The notes below the pieces were generated by a model that ran no database searches, had not been told where the DNA came from, and was given only the letters and a program-made list of their open reading frames with translations. Of a DNA stretch of 64,000 bases, positions 34,598 to 45,400 are shown in pieces. Each line of letters begins with the position of its first letter. The stretch's first letter is position 1. A program made the position numbers and the translations under genes. Source of the stretch: Planctomyces sp. SH-PL14 (lineage in GTDB: Bacteria > Planctomycetota > Planctomycetia > Planctomycetales > Planctomycetaceae); contig NZ_CP011270.1 in assembly GCF_001610835.1 (NCBI RefSeq), positions 5,846,001-5,910,000 of the forward strand. The letters run 5' to 3'.

Positions 34598-34634
34598 TTT
34601 GTCCCTGGTGGGACGATTCTGTTTTGCTTTCGAG

Positions 34635-34664
34635 GCCCGCGGATCAGGTGATCCGCGGGCTTTT
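34635..34664 (+). terminator. Rho-independent terminator
   Basis: GCCCGCGGAT-CAGGTG-ATCCGCGGGC, a perfect 10-bp GC stem, then TTTT, 38 bp after the last gene of the cassette. Confidence 0.88.
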
Positions 34665-35146
34665 GTGTTCTGTGGCCGAGCGTAAACTCAGTGCTCGGCG
34701 GACGCGGTCACCTGTGTAACCCGACGTCAATCCCCCGTGGGGGCAGGCGACGGAAGTGCGACGGCAATCTTGCGATCAATAGCCCCCACACGTTGGAGGC
34801 GCGATCGGTCCGAATCGCTGCAACTCGGCCTCGCGAGAACGCAAGCCGGAAATACCTCTTCCCCGAATTCGCCCTTCGTTTGGTCGCCAACGTGAATGAC
34901 AGCATCTTCGGCGGACGAGCCGGATACCAGAAGTGGCCGCTCCGCCACCAAGGGCCCACTTACCAAGGCCGCTCTGCGGGCGGTGGACTTTGTGGACACT
35001 GGACTGCACACCGCCGGTCGACGCACCGCCGGTGTGCAGCAGCGATTCATGAGTGCCGAAAGAGGAGCGACCGGAAGCCTCAACGCGAGCAAGACACGCC
35101 TACCGCGATCGACCGCGTGTTGTGTCCCGCCGCCTGAGCTCCCTCA
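34665..35146. other. A/T-richer region without a supported gene
   Basis: Base composition is visibly less GC-rich than the neighbours. Open frames here (one of about 150 codons) have unbiased codon use and no recognisable motif. A CACCGGCGGTGCGT-like inverted motif lies around 35010-35035 (CACCGCCGGT / ACCGCCGGTG). It may be decayed sequence of foreign origin. Confidence 0.4.
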
Positions 35147-35671
35147 TCAGAGGGGACGAAACGAAATGGTAACCAGCGCATCGTCGTAATCGTCCTGCCC
35201 CGCGTCTTCAAAGCCTACGACCAAGTCACTCTCGTTACGGACAAAGACTCGCTTGGGGCTTTGAAACCATGGCCGCCGACCACTCGGTGGACCATTCTTG
35301 TGCCAACCGGTCACAATATAAACCCCGCTCTCCCGGAGCTCCAGTTCCTCCAAGCTGCGGGCATAATTTCCCCGCTCGGCCATCAGCTGATAGTCCTGAT
35401 CGACGTCATAGATCATGACGGCGTTCTCATACCAAGCCCGGCAACTGAATCGGCAGATTGCCCGTCGGTTTGATGCGACCGAAAACCGTTCAGCCCAAGC
35501 AAAAGTCAGGGCCTGATTTCTTTCGGGACCGAAGTTACTGGCCGAACGAAATGCCGCCGCAGCCGTGCTGCTGTCCTCAGTTCGCCCGCCCTCATCTAGA
35601 TCGACCAAACCTTTAATTGTTTCCAAAGCGGACAAAACCTTGTACTTCTCTTCTTTGCTAAAGTTGCCCAT
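35147..35671 (-). CDS. Hypothetical protein in an A/T-richer island
   Basis: 174 residues from MGNFSKEEKYKVLSALETIK. The composition is that of a soluble protein (WAERFSVASNRRAICRFSCR, MIYDVDQDYQLMAERGNYAR, ESGVYIVTGWHKNGPP) ending in DALVTISFRPL. No family recognised. The frame is long for its GC content and has a start near GCAACTTTAG with no clear ribosome site. The island lies inside the glycan region, and this gene could be newly acquired. Confidence 0.5.
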   Translation of the reverse strand: MGNFSKEEKYKVLSALETIKGLVDLDEGGRTEDSSTAAAAFRSASNFGPERNQALTFAWAERFSVASNRRAICRFSCRAWYENAVMIYDVDQDYQLMAERGNYARSLEELELRESGVYIVTGWHKNGPPSGRRPWFQSPKRVFVRNESDLVVGFEDAGQDDYDDALVTISFRPL

Positions 35672-36163
35672 TTCATCGCTCCGAAGAATTGGATATGCGA
35701 TCCTTCGCCTCTGGCCCGAGACGCGATTTAAGCGTAGAAGCCAAGACGTATCAGTTACGCCCGGCTATCCGACGCGGAGTGTAGCGGAAGCACTTGACTG
35801 ACACCAGAAAGAAAAGGACGCCGCAGCTGATATTAACAGGAGGCTCAATTCCAGGTCGCTCAACACAAGACGCGTGATTGCGAGTTGCAACCGCTGCGAA
35901 GGAAGCAGCACGTAAATCGGAGCTGATTCGAACAGGTGCCGGGAAGTCCTCCGCGGCGGACTCTCGTTCGAGAACCGGCTGTCCGTTGCGGTTCGCCGAA
36001 GGACAACTTCCGGCAAATTGGGCCAATAGTTCACAAGACGGCTTGACCAGTGCATCGCGCAGGAGATCCGCTTCGGCCCTGGTGGGCGAAGCAGGTCGGA
36101 CCGCACGGGGAGCCACCTTCCGCCGGAACTCTGTTCGATCGACGTGCGAGATTACCGAGGCGG
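35672..36163. other. A/T-richer region without a supported gene
   Basis: No convincing coding frame or repeat. With the 34.7-35.1 kb stretch it brackets the hypothetical gene and shares its composition. Confidence 0.4.
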
Positions 36164-36790
36164 TCAGCGGCCTTCCGAGAGGCCGCGGATCTGACGCAGG
36201 ATCGCCTCGTGGGAGACGTCATTCACCGTCTCAATCGTCATCACGTTCGCCCCCGCGGCCTGCGCGGCGCGGATGCCGTTGATGTTGTCCTCCAGGACCA
36301 GGCAGTCGGTCGGCCGGAAGCCGAGCATCTCCATCGCCTTCGAGTAGATCTCCGGGTCCGGCTTCGCCTTCGAGACGTCCTCGTTGCTCAGGATCACGTC
36401 GAAGTAGGAACGGATCCCCGCCTTCTCCAGCATCATGTGCACCGTCTCGCGGATCGAGTTCGAGGCGACCGCAAGGCGATACCCGGCCGACTTCAGCTTG
36501 GCCAGCGCGTACTGGTGCGCGAAGACCGGCTTGCAACGCACGTTCACCAGCTCGAACGTGTAGAGCTGCTTGAGGTCCGAGATGAACGAGTGCAGTCCCT
36601 GCGGCAGGCCCCGCTCCATCGTCAGCATGGCGAGCTTCTTCTTCGTCGGAAGCCCGTCGTACGTCACCAGGTGGTCGTGACGGCTGATCGCGTAGCCGAA
36701 CAGGCTGAGGGCCCGGTTCAGCGCCTCGTAATGCCACTCCTTGGCGTCAATCAGCACTCCGTCCATGTCAAAGATGATCGCGCCAATCAT
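36164..36790 (-). CDS. HAD-superfamily hydrolase (beta-phosphoglucomutase/phosphatase-like)
   Basis: 208 residues. Motif I IIFDMDGVLIDAKEWHYEAL (nucleophile Asp and acid/base Asp), motif II LAVASNS, motif III Lys in VSKAKPDPEIYSKAM, and motif IV CLVLEDNINGIRAA are all present. A helical cap lies between residues 20 and 85. GGAAGAG precedes the ATG. It removes or moves a phosphate on a small sugar phosphate; with two nucleotidyltransferases nearby it may act on a precursor of the activated sugar. Confidence 0.9.
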   Translation of the reverse strand: MIGAIIFDMDGVLIDAKEWHYEALNRALSLFGYAISRHDHLVTYDGLPTKKKLAMLTMERGLPQGLHSFISDLKQLYTFELVNVRCKPVFAHQYALAKLKSAGYRLAVASNSIRETVHMMLEKAGIRSYFDVILSNEDVSKAKPDPEIYSKAMEMLGFRPTDCLVLEDNINGIRAAQAAGANVMTIETVNDVSHEAILRQIRGLSEGR

Positions 36791-36991
36791 GGTCGACTCT
36801 TCCCCGCTACCCGTGGTGCGCCACACGGCGGGATTTCCGTCGTGACGACCGCGTCCCGTGGCCCGGCGGCGAACCGCCGACGATCTCCCCGGACGCAACG
36901 ATCTGATGGACAGTGATTCGTTTGCGGCTGAAGTTCCAGCCGTTCGTATTCGAAAGGAGCGGGCGGCAGCCGTCCGTCCGCCCGGGCCGCA

Positions 36992-38011
36992 CTAGCCTCG
37001 CGCGATCCCCAGCCGCCGCTCGATGCGGCCTCGCAGGGAACGGAACCGGTTCCGCCCTTCCCAAGCCAGGAGCCGCATCCAGTTGCGGTACTTCGGCAGG
37101 TCCGGGACCAGCATCGAGAACGACCCGCGGCGCGAGATCCGGCCGTAGGTCTGCAGCCACTGGCGATACGTGTAACAGGTCTCGGGCAGGAACCGCTTCA
37201 AGAGGCCGGGCTTGAGCGGAACGACTCCGAGCTGATGGGGCGTCTGCAGCACGAAGTTCCCGGCGATGTACCGGTCGGTCTCTTCCACGATCCCGGGATG
37301 CATGTGCGAGATGTGGTCGCACTCGACGGTCGTGTGCTGGCGGAGGAAGTGCAGCCAGACGTATTGCTCGGGGAGGTACCGGAACCAACGGTACGTCCGC
37401 TTGGTGTCGGGCGCTTCGAGCTCCTGCCAGCGGCTCTCGGGGGTGAGGGCCAGGGGGGCGGACCACAGCGCCCGGAGGTCGTCCGTCCAGCCGAGCTGGA
37501 TGATGTCCGACGGATGGTGCGCGAGATGGCCGAGGCCGGGGTACGGAATCCGCGGGTCGCGGCTGTAGTGCGTGCAGCCGACGATGCGGTTCTTGACGAA
37601 GCGGTAGGTCTCGCCGCCGAAGTCGAACCGGCCATAGCCGTTCAGGATCCGGTCGTTGGCGAACTCGCAGTCGGTGCGGCACTTGATCGCGTAGGGACGG
37701 GTGGCGGCCTCGAGTCCGCGGCGCGTCGAGAACAGCATGCGGTTCATGTTGTTCGGGAACTGCGAGCCGTCCGGACCTTCGACGGAGAAGCCGCCGGGGT
37801 CGCTGTTGAGCTGAGCGATGTCGTACTCGAGGCCGTCGAGGTTCGTCCCTTCCCACGTCGAGAGGACGATCTCCGCTCCGGGGAAGCAGCGGCGGATGCT
37901 GGCCAGCACCCGCTGGGTCACGCGTTCCTGGACGGGGAGGTCGGGCGTACCGACCACGGGACCTTGAACGACGATGGAAACCGACTGCGGTGAGAGCTTG
38001 GACTCGTTCAC
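36992..38011 (-). CDS. WavE-family LPS/surface polysaccharide biosynthesis protein
   Basis: 339 residues. The N-terminus VSIVVQGPVVGTPDLPVQER, then GAEIVLSTWEGTNLDG and NNMNRMLFSTRRGLEAATRP, with IKCRTDCEFAN, match the WavE family (PF07507-type), glycosyltransferase-like proteins of LPS core and capsule loci. No membrane segment is visible. It is divergent from the sulfotransferase gene and about 200 bp downstream of... the HAD gene's start lies on its far side on the same strand. Confidence 0.84.
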   Translation of the reverse strand: MNESKLSPQSVSIVVQGPVVGTPDLPVQERVTQRVLASIRRCFPGAEIVLSTWEGTNLDGLEYDIAQLNSDPGGFSVEGPDGSQFPNNMNRMLFSTRRGLEAATRPYAIKCRTDCEFANDRILNGYGRFDFGGETYRFVKNRIVGCTHYSRDPRIPYPGLGHLAHHPSDIIQLGWTDDLRALWSAPLALTPESRWQELEAPDTKRTYRWFRYLPEQYVWLHFLRQHTTVECDHISHMHPGIVEETDRYIAGNFVLQTPHQLGVVPLKPGLLKRFLPETCYTYRQWLQTYGRISRRGSFSMLVPDLPKYRNWMRLLAWEGRNRFRSLRGRIERRLGIARG

Positions 38012-38681
38012 AAAGATTCCCGGGACACGTCGCGGTTTGGGCTTGGCGAGTCAGCCGTAACTACGGGGCGATCGTATCCCCGGTCTCGACGACGGGCCAT
38101 TCGCATTTCCGCGGTTTGAACGAAATCTTCCCGGCTCGCGGACCGGTGCGGGCGCGCGTGTTGCGTTCTTGCAGCAATCTTCGCGCCCGGGGGTGTGGGA
38201 GAAGCGGTGATGCCGGCGGCGCGGGAGAGTGGACGCGGCCTGCGGCGGACGTTTCCCCTTTTCAACAACGGAGGCGGTTGCATGGGGCCGCGGGGCAGTG
38301 GCGAAATCATGACATTTCCGTTTGCCGGGGTCGGAGCGCGCAGTAGCGTGGTGAGTGCCCAAAGGGATGGCATCGCGGTTCGCGAATGATGCGACCGGGT
38401 GAGTCGGCTGGACATCGGTTCCGGCCTGGAGGGATTCCTGGACGGACTGCGCCCGGATGGGTCGCGGCGTAAGTCGTCGGAAGGTTGGTCGCCGGTGTTG
38501 CCGCCGCTCGATGCGGAGACCCCGGTGAGACGGTCGAGGCGTGAGCCGGATCGGCCGGTCGGTATGGCCCGGGAGATGCAGCCACTTCGGATGCGCCGGA
38601 CCGCATCCAGGAGCAGACGTCGGTTCTGTCGGCCGGCGTCGGCATCATCCGGTGGTATGAGAAGAGAAGAGGAATTGCACG
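38012..38681. other. Long divergent intergenic region
   Basis: 670 bp between the WavE-like and sulfotransferase genes. Open frames here are not supported by codon use or motif. No member of repeat families A-F is recognised. It may hold long untranslated leaders; no promoter can be assigned with confidence. Confidence 0.35.
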
Positions 38682-39554
38682 ATGACGGACTCCGGTGAGT
38701 TGCCGGTCATTTTGTTCCTTCACATTCCGAAGACGGGCGGGACGAGTCTGGACACCGGCTTCCTGCAGTCCATGATCCCTCAGGATGAGCGGCTGTGCGA
38801 GACGGACCAGTTCGTGGACCGGCACCTCGCGCAGCGGCATCTGTTTCATGAGATGGAGCTGCTCACCAAGGGGCTCAAGGTTCCGTACAGCGCGGTCTTC
38901 TCCCACTTCGTCCAGCAGTATCTCATCAACCCGTATCTGCGGTACTACGCGGGGCACATCAGTTACGGGGCGCATGTGGCGATCCCCCGGCCGTGTCTGT
39001 ACCTGACGCTTCTGCGCGATCCCGTGGATCGCGTGGTGTCGCAGTACCGGCTGTATCGCTCGCTGGGGATGTTCACCGGGACGATGCGGGAGTACATCCG
39101 GTCGGGCCGGCTGGAGGTGGACAACTACCAAGTCCGGTGTCTGTCGCTGCACGGGTGGAGTCGGGACGTCGTGACGCCGGACATGTTCGACGAGGCGAAG
39201 GAGACGCTGCTGACGCGGACGTTGTTCTCGGTGACGGAGCGGGTCGACATTCTGTTGAAGAAGGTGTGTCAGCGCTTCGGGTGGGCGGCGCCGGAGGAGA
39301 CGCCTTATCTGAACAAGACGCAGGCGGGTGAGTTGATTCATTGCGGCGGGGGGAACCGCTTCATGGACACGGCGGAGCTGATCCGTCCGGATGATCTGCG
39401 GGAGTTGGCGGACAAGAATGCGCTGGATCGTGAGTTGCATGCGTTGGCGAAGGCGAATCTGGAGCGCGGGCTGAGGCCGGATCCGGTGGTCAGCGAGACC
39501 GCGGCGGCCGCCGATCCCGAGTCCGCTGATCTGGCGGGTGCGCTGCAGGGCTAG
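38682..39554 (+). CDS. Sulfotransferase-family protein
   Basis: 290 residues. VILFLHIPKTGGTSLDTGFL contains the 5'-phosphosulfate loop (HIPKTGGTS) of PAPS-dependent carbohydrate sulfotransferases, and CLYLTLLRDPVDRVVSQYRL is the 3'-phosphate-binding region (RDPxxRxxSxY). This makes transfer of sulfate to a glycan likely, with the WavE-like protein on the other side of the divergent promoter. GAGGAA lies upstream of the ATG. The gene's last third uses many G-ending codons. Confidence 0.87.
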   Translation: MTDSGELPVILFLHIPKTGGTSLDTGFLQSMIPQDERLCETDQFVDRHLAQRHLFHEMELLTKGLKVPYSAVFSHFVQQYLINPYLRYYAGHISYGAHVAIPRPCLYLTLLRDPVDRVVSQYRLYRSLGMFTGTMREYIRSGRLEVDNYQVRCLSLHGWSRDVVTPDMFDEAKETLLTRTLFSVTERVDILLKKVCQRFGWAAPEETPYLNKTQAGELIHCGGGNRFMDTAELIRPDDLRELADKNALDRELHALAKANLERGLRPDPVVSETAAAADPESADLAGALQG

Positions 39555-39563
39555 TTAATAACC

Positions 39564-39878
39564 GGGGTCCAGGGGGTCACCCCTGGTGGGGGATGCAAGG
39601 GGGCAACGCCCACTTGCCCGCCGGAGGCCCTCTCGTCGAGTGATATCTGAAGGAGATTGTGTCCAAGCGCGGACAACGTGCCGGATGCCCCCACATCAAC
39701 ACGCGGGGATTCCAGGGCGAGCGGTGAGTTCTCAACGCCGGTTCCACAAAGGGTACATCCGTTGTGTCCCACGGTTCCTCACAGGAGTGCCTCCGGCGGC
39801 AAGGGGTGGCCCCCTTGACCCCGGCTGCCGTAGCACATTGGGCTTGAGCTATCGGCGCCGTGCCGGCCAGGACGTCCT
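39564..39878 (+). repeat. Type A intergenic element, full copy A9 (forward)
   Basis: Complete; begins GGGGTCCAGGGGGTCACCCC, 9 bp after the sulfotransferase stop. Ends near GTGCCGGCCAGGACG. Confidence 0.85.
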
Positions 39879-39989
39879 TCGAATCAAAAAATTCTGATTT
39901 TGACCGGTAAGTTCCACCGGCCGCCGGACGATCTCTCCTGAGGCGCCTCCTCGTCGAGACGCCCGGAGACTTCCCGGCAGACTCTGGCG

Positions 39990-40532
39990 TTGGACGCAAC
40001 CCTCCCATCGAACGAGGTTTACGAAGAGTTCCTCGCTCTCTTTGCGCGCCATCAGGACCGCCTCTTCGCCTACGTCTACACCCTCCTGCCACACCGGGCC
40101 GACGCCGAAGACGTCTTCCAGCGCTGCAGCCTCATCCTCTGGCGGAAATTCGCCGAGTACGACCGCGAAAAGGACTTCCTCTCCTGGGCCTGCGGCGTCG
40201 CCTTCTATGAAGTGAAAAACTTCCTCCGCTCCGCCGAACGCGAACGCCTGCAGTTCTCGCCGGAACTGATGGAACAGCTCGCCGTCGCCCGCACCGAACA
40301 GATGGCCCGGTCCGGCGACCGCCTCTCCGCTCTCCGGGAGTGCGTCGATCAGCTCAAGGCTGCCGATCGCGACCTCGTCGCCGCCTTCTACGGAACGAGC
40401 GAACAGCTCAGTGCCTTCGCCGCCGCCAGCGGCCTCGCCCTCCAGACCGTCTACAACCGCCTTTCCCGCATCCGCCAGATGCTGATGAAGTGCGTCGACC
40501 GCCGGCTCGCTGCCGAAGGAGCCGTATCATGA
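39990..40532 (+). CDS. ECF RNA polymerase sigma factor (Rhodopirellula/Verrucomicrobium type)
   Basis: 180 residues. Region 2: EEFLALFARHQDRLFAYVYT, then LPHRADAEDVFQRCSLILWR and FLSWACGVAFYEVKNFLRSA. Region 4: LRECVDQLKAADRDLVAAFY and a HTH ending SGLALQTVYNRLSRIRQMLM. This is the planctomycete-specific ECF class that precedes a FecR-like gene. The start is TTG as no ATG fits, without an obvious ribosome site. Its stop overlaps the FecR start (ATGA), so sigma and FecR are co-translated. Confidence 0.92.
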   Translation: MDATLPSNEVYEEFLALFARHQDRLFAYVYTLLPHRADAEDVFQRCSLILWRKFAEYDREKDFLSWACGVAFYEVKNFLRSAERERLQFSPELMEQLAVARTEQMARSGDRLSALRECVDQLKAADRDLVAAFYGTSEQLSAFAAASGLALQTVYNRLSRIRQMLMKCVDRRLAAEGAVS

Positions 40533-42358
40533 GTCCCGACCGCTCGCCCGATCCCGTCTTCGAACTTCAGGAACTCCTCGACGCCCTCGCGGCCGAGCGG
40601 CTGACCGACAGCCAGCACGCCCGCCTGGAGGAACTCCTCCGCGGCAGCCCCGAGGCGCGGCGGGCCTACTGCGACTTCATCGACCTCCACCTGGGGCTGC
40701 GGCGGATCCTGGGGACCGAGGTCGAGATCAATCCTGCGGCGGATGTGGCGGCGGCGCTCGCGGGATCGCTGCCGCAGGTGGGACGGGAGCCGTCCGTCTC
40801 CCGGAATGCCGCGCGGCTGGGGCGGCGGACGTGGATCATCGGCGGCAGCTTTGCGGCCCTCCTGCTGGCGGGGGTCTGGGTCGGAACGACGCTGCAGCGC
40901 GGCGTCGCGACCGTTCGGCCCGGGAAAGGCAACCTGGCTGGGGCCGACAACCGGCCCGCGACGGCAGCCGGCACCGGAACGGTCGCTGCGCCGGAGACGA
41001 CGAATGAGGGGAACGCGACCCCCGGCGCCGCGAACGACAGGCTGATGGTCGGACGGTTCATTGCCAACGCATGGCTGGCCCGGACCGCGGGGGCGGTCCT
41101 GTTCGGCGAACTGACCCCGCCGGTCGGATCGAACCTGCAGCGGGGACACGAATACGCCCTCATCGAAGGACAGGTCGAGATCGCCTTCTCCTGCGGAGCG
41201 ACCGCGATCGTCACCGCGCCGGCCGCGTTCGTCTGGGTGTCGGCGATGCGGCTCGATCTGCGGGTCGGGAAGTGCTCGGTGCACGCTCCGGACGGAGCCG
41301 AGGGCTTTGAGGTGACGACGCCGCAGACCCGCGTCGTCGATCTCGGGACGCGGTTCTCGGTCCGGGTTCACGAGTCCGGGGACTCGGACGTGCAGGTCGT
41401 CGAAGGGCTGGCGGAGGTCCATGAGGCCGAGCGGCCCGAGGCGGCGGCAGCCCGGCTGGCGACCGGCGAGGCGCGGCGGTACTCGCTGCGGGAGCCGGAC
41501 CGCTCCCGCCAGATCGGCTTCGACAAACAGGCTTATGAGTCGGGGTTGCCGGACCGGGTCATCTCCTACACCGCGTCGAAGACCGTCGACGGGCGGGTCG
41601 AGAACCTCGAGAGCGTGAAGGTCCAGCGGAGGGGCATCGAGCGGGAGTACCGCGTCGAGGAACTGATCCCGGTCGACATCATCCACTTTGCGAGCAGCGT
41701 CTCGGCTTCGAACCTGGCGGTCGCCGGGAACTTCAAGGGGACGACCGAGGCGGCGATGCGGCGGGACAACGCCCTCAACACCGGCCTCATCAACCCCGGG
41801 ATGTCCCGCGAGCCGCTGACGAGCGATCCGGTCTTCCCCGACCCGCGACGGGCAGCGACACCGGCGGACGGCGCCGCCAACGGCGATGCCGCTACGCCCA
41901 CTCCCGTTCCGACACAGGGGATGGCGTTCCGCTTCGACCGGCCGGTCGTCAACAGCGCGGGGCCGGATGTCGTGCTGTTTGAGATCCAGTCGGCGGTCTA
42001 TCCGCCGCCGGGGGACGCGTTCCACATCAGCCCCCTCCAGTTTGCCCCGGGGCTGCGGTCGCACACGATCCGCCGCTTCGACATCACGATGGCCTCCGCC
42101 GAGGCCCAGCCGGTCGCGCTGTTCGCCGTCGGGTCGATGGCCAAGACCTCCAGCAACCTCGACGAACTGCGGCGGCAGAAGATCCTCACCTCGCGGCAGA
42201 CGATGCAGTTCCGGGCCCTGGCGGTCGGGATCGACCTCTCCGACCTCGGCTACCCCGCGGGAGCCTCGGTCGAGGGGTTGTTCCTGCAGGACGCCGGGGA
42301 TGACAAGCACTACGTGGACCCGGTGTGGATTGGCGGGTTGCCCGCGGAACGGGACTAG
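40529..42358 (+). CDS. FecR-domain membrane protein, ECF partner
   Basis: 609 residues. An N-terminal cytoplasmic part (LQELLDALAAERLTDSQHAR, SPEARRAYCDFIDLHLGLRR) resembles anti-sigma/zinc-finger-less domains; one membrane helix (WIIGGSFAALLLAGVWVG, about residues 100-117) follows. The FecR domain is at about 220-330: LRVGKCSVHAPDGAEGFEVT, TPQTRVVDLGTRFSVRVHES, VQVVEGLAEVHE. The long C-terminal half is beta-rich and periplasmic. Likely senses or sequesters a signal for the coupled sigma factor, and the following DUF1549/1553 gene is a natural target. Confidence 0.85.
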   Translation: MSPDRSPDPVFELQELLDALAAERLTDSQHARLEELLRGSPEARRAYCDFIDLHLGLRRILGTEVEINPAADVAAALAGSLPQVGREPSVSRNAARLGRRTWIIGGSFAALLLAGVWVGTTLQRGVATVRPGKGNLAGADNRPATAAGTGTVAAPETTNEGNATPGAANDRLMVGRFIANAWLARTAGAVLFGELTPPVGSNLQRGHEYALIEGQVEIAFSCGATAIVTAPAAFVWVSAMRLDLRVGKCSVHAPDGAEGFEVTTPQTRVVDLGTRFSVRVHESGDSDVQVVEGLAEVHEAERPEAAAARLATGEARRYSLREPDRSRQIGFDKQAYESGLPDRVISYTASKTVDGRVENLESVKVQRRGIEREYRVEELIPVDIIHFASSVSASNLAVAGNFKGTTEAAMRRDNALNTGLINPGMSREPLTSDPVFPDPRRAATPADGAANGDAATPTPVPTQGMAFRFDRPVVNSAGPDVVLFEIQSAVYPPPGDAFHISPLQFAPGLRSHTIRRFDITMASAEAQPVALFAVGSMAKTSSNLDELRRQKILTSRQTMQFRALAVGIDLSDLGYPAGASVEGLFLQDAGDDKHYVDPVWIGGLPAERD

Positions 42359-42414
42359 GGACGAGGCCCCGGCGGCGGACGAGTCGAATCGGACTTCGGT
42401 GAACTCAGAGCGAT

Positions 42415-45400
42415 ATGCGAACGAATCTGTTGATTGCGGTGCTCCTCCTCCTGCCGACCTCCGGCCGGGGGGCCGATGCGCCCTCTCCCGAGCACCTGCG
42501 GTTCTTTGAGAGCGAGGTCCGGCCGCTGCTCGTGCGGCGGTGTCTGGAGTGTCACTCCGCCGAGAAGACCAAGGGGGGGCTGCGGCTCGATTCGCGGGCC
42601 GGGATGCTCCAGGGGGGGGAGTCGGGCGACGCCGCGGTTGTGCCGGGGAAGGCGGATGACAGCCCGCTCGTGCAGGCGATCCGGTATGAGTCGTTCGAGA
42701 TGCCCCCCGTCGGCAAGCTCCCCGAGCGGGAGATCGAGATCCTGACGAAGTGGGTCGCGATCGGAGCCCCCTGGCCGGGCGAAGACACCGCGCTGATCCG
42801 CCGCGAGGACAGCGACAAGCTCACCGCCGAGGACCGCCAGTGGTGGGCCTTTCAGCCCGTCAAAGACCCGCCTCTGCCCGAGGGGACCGAGCCGCAGGCG
42901 ATCGACCGCTTTGTTCACGCGAGGCTGCGTCAGGAGAAGCTGAGTCCGGCTCCCGAGGCGGACCGCGTGACGCTGATCCGCCGCCTGTCGTTCGACCTGA
43001 TCGGACTGCCGCCGTCGCCCGAGGAAGTCCGGGCCTTCGTGCAGGACGACGCGCCGGATGCCTATGAGAATCTCGTCGACTCGCTCCTCAGCCGGCCGCA
43101 GTACGGCGAGCGGTGGGCGCGGCACTGGCTCGACCTCGTCCGCTACGCCGACTCCGACGGCTACCGCATCGACCACTACCGGCCGAACGCGTGGCGGTTC
43201 CGCGACTACGTCGTCCGCTCGCTGAACGCCGACAAGCCGTACGACCGCTTCGTGCAGGAGCAACTCGCGGGGGACGAGATGTTCCCCGGCGACCCGGATG
43301 CGCTCGTCGCCACCGGGTACCTGCGGCACTGGATCTATGAGTACAACAGCCGCGACGCCGAAGGACACTGGGCGATCATTCTCAACGACATCACCGACAA
43401 CGTCGGCGATGTGTTCCTCGGCCTGGGGATGCAGTGCGCCCGCTGCCACGATCACAAGTACGACCCGATCCTCCACAAGGATTACTACCGGCTGCAGGCG
43501 TTCTTCGCCTCGCTGATTCCCCGCGACGAGACCGCCCCGGCGAGCGACGCCGACCGGCAGGCCTACGACGAACAGCTCCGGAAGTGGGAAGAGGCGACCG
43601 CCGAGATCCGGGCCAAGATCGAGGAGCTGGAAGCCCCGGTCCGCAAGGCGGCCCGCGACAGTGCCGTCGGCCGGTTCCCGGAGCGGATCCAGGCGGTCTA
43701 CTGGAAGCCGGACGGCGACAAGCTGCCGTACGACCACCAGCTTTCCGCGCTGATCGAGCGACAGGTCGAGTTCGAATACGAGCGGCTCGATACCCGCTTC
43801 AAGGGGGAAAAGAAGGAGCAGCTCATCGCCCTCAAGAAGCAGCTCTCCGCCTTCGACAAGCTCCGCCCCGCGCCGCTCCCGGTCGTCATGGCGGCCCGCG
43901 ACCTCGGCCCCGCCGCGGCCCCGACCTTCATCCCCGGCAAGGCGAAGGACCCGATCGAGCCCGGCTTCCTGACGCTGCTCGATCCCGCCCCCGCCAGCCC
44001 GGCGGCGCTGCCGAACTCAACCGGCCGGCGGACCGCGCTCGCCCGGTGGCTGACCCGATCCGAGCATCCGCTCACCGCGCGAGTCCTCGTGAACCGGGTC
44101 TGGCAGCAGCACTTCGGCCGGGGGCTCGCCGCGAACGCGAGCGACTTCGGCAAGCTCGGCGAGGCTCCCTCACATCCCGAACTCCTCGACTGGCTGACGA
44201 CGCAGTTCGTCCGCGGTGGCTGGAGCATCAAGGCGCTGCACCGGCTGATCGTCACGTCGGAGACGTACCGGCAGTCGAGCACGAATCCACAGCTCGCCCT
44301 CTGCCGCGAGGTCGATCCGGAGAACCGTCTCCTGTGGCGGGCCAATACCCGCCGGCTCGATGCGGAGCAGATCCGCGACTCGATCCTGGCCGCTTCGGGA
44401 CAGCTCAAGCTCGGTGTCGGCGGTGAAGGGGGGAACGGCGACAGCCCGCGGCGGACCCTCTATGTCCGCCAGATGCGGAACGCCCGCGACCCGCTGCTCG
44501 ACGCCTTTGACCTGCCGCAGTTCTTTGCCAGCGAGTCCTCCCGCAACACGACGACGACGCCGGTCCAGTCGCTGATGCTCATCAACAGCCCCGAGCTCCT
44601 GCGGTACGCCAGCCAGCTCGCCGACGGCGTGTGGGGGACCGCCTCGACCGACCCGTCGCTCCGGATCAGCGATGCCTGGTGGCGGGTCTACGGCCGGGCG
44701 CCGACGTCCGACGAACTGGCGGCGGCGACGGCGTTCGTCGCCGAGCAGGCCGAGCGGATCGCCGGCGGCGCGCAGGAGCGGGCGACGACCGAGATCGCGA
44801 CGGGGAAGATCCCGTACCGCGACGGCCAGGCGGTCCTGATCGGGACCGATCCGAAGCAGAAGCGGCTCCGCGTGCCGCACTCCTCGATGATGAACGGCGA
44901 CCACGATGACGCGGAGGGGAGCGACTTCACCGTCGAAGGGTTCTTCCAGCTCCGCTCGGTCTACGACACCGGAGCGGTCCGGCCCCTCGTCTCCAAGTGG
45001 GCCGGCGCGGGGGACCAGCCGGGGTGGTCGCTCGGCGTGACCGGCAAGGGGTCCCGCCGCAAACCGCAGACGCTCGTTGTCCAGATCCACGGCCGCAAGC
45101 TCAGCGGCACGTTCGGCGAGGCGGCGGTCTTCTCCGATCACCTCGTCGAGCTGAACAAGCCGTACTTCGTGGGGGCCGTCGTGCGGCTGGCGAAGGCCGG
45201 TGGCAAGAGCGGTGGCAAAGGCGAGCCGGGGTCGATCACGTTCTACCTCAAGGACCTGTCGAACGACGACGAGCCGCTGCAGACGGCGCAGGTCGCGCAT
45301 GACATCACCGGCGGGTTCGACAACGAGGAACCGCTGTCGATCGGCTGCCGCAGCCGCGGGCAGGAAGGGTTCGACGGCCTGATCGACGACATCCGCCTCA

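Noticed and set aside
34691-35137. 148-codon plus-strand frame in the A/T-richer island
   Set aside because: No family motif, no ribosome site, irregular codon use and many Arg/His/Ser residues typical of chance frames.
35747-36116. Minus-strand frame of about 120 codons before the HAD gene
   Set aside because: Two overlapping frames of equal quality exist here, neither with a motif; base composition is mixed.
38012-38681. Small plus-strand frames between the WavE-like and sulfotransferase genes
   Set aside because: Short, no motif and no codon bias; treated as intergenic.
40451-42310. 619-codon minus-strand frame opposite the FecR-like gene
   Set aside because: Shadow of the FecR-like coding strand; the true strand has a membrane helix and a FecR domain.
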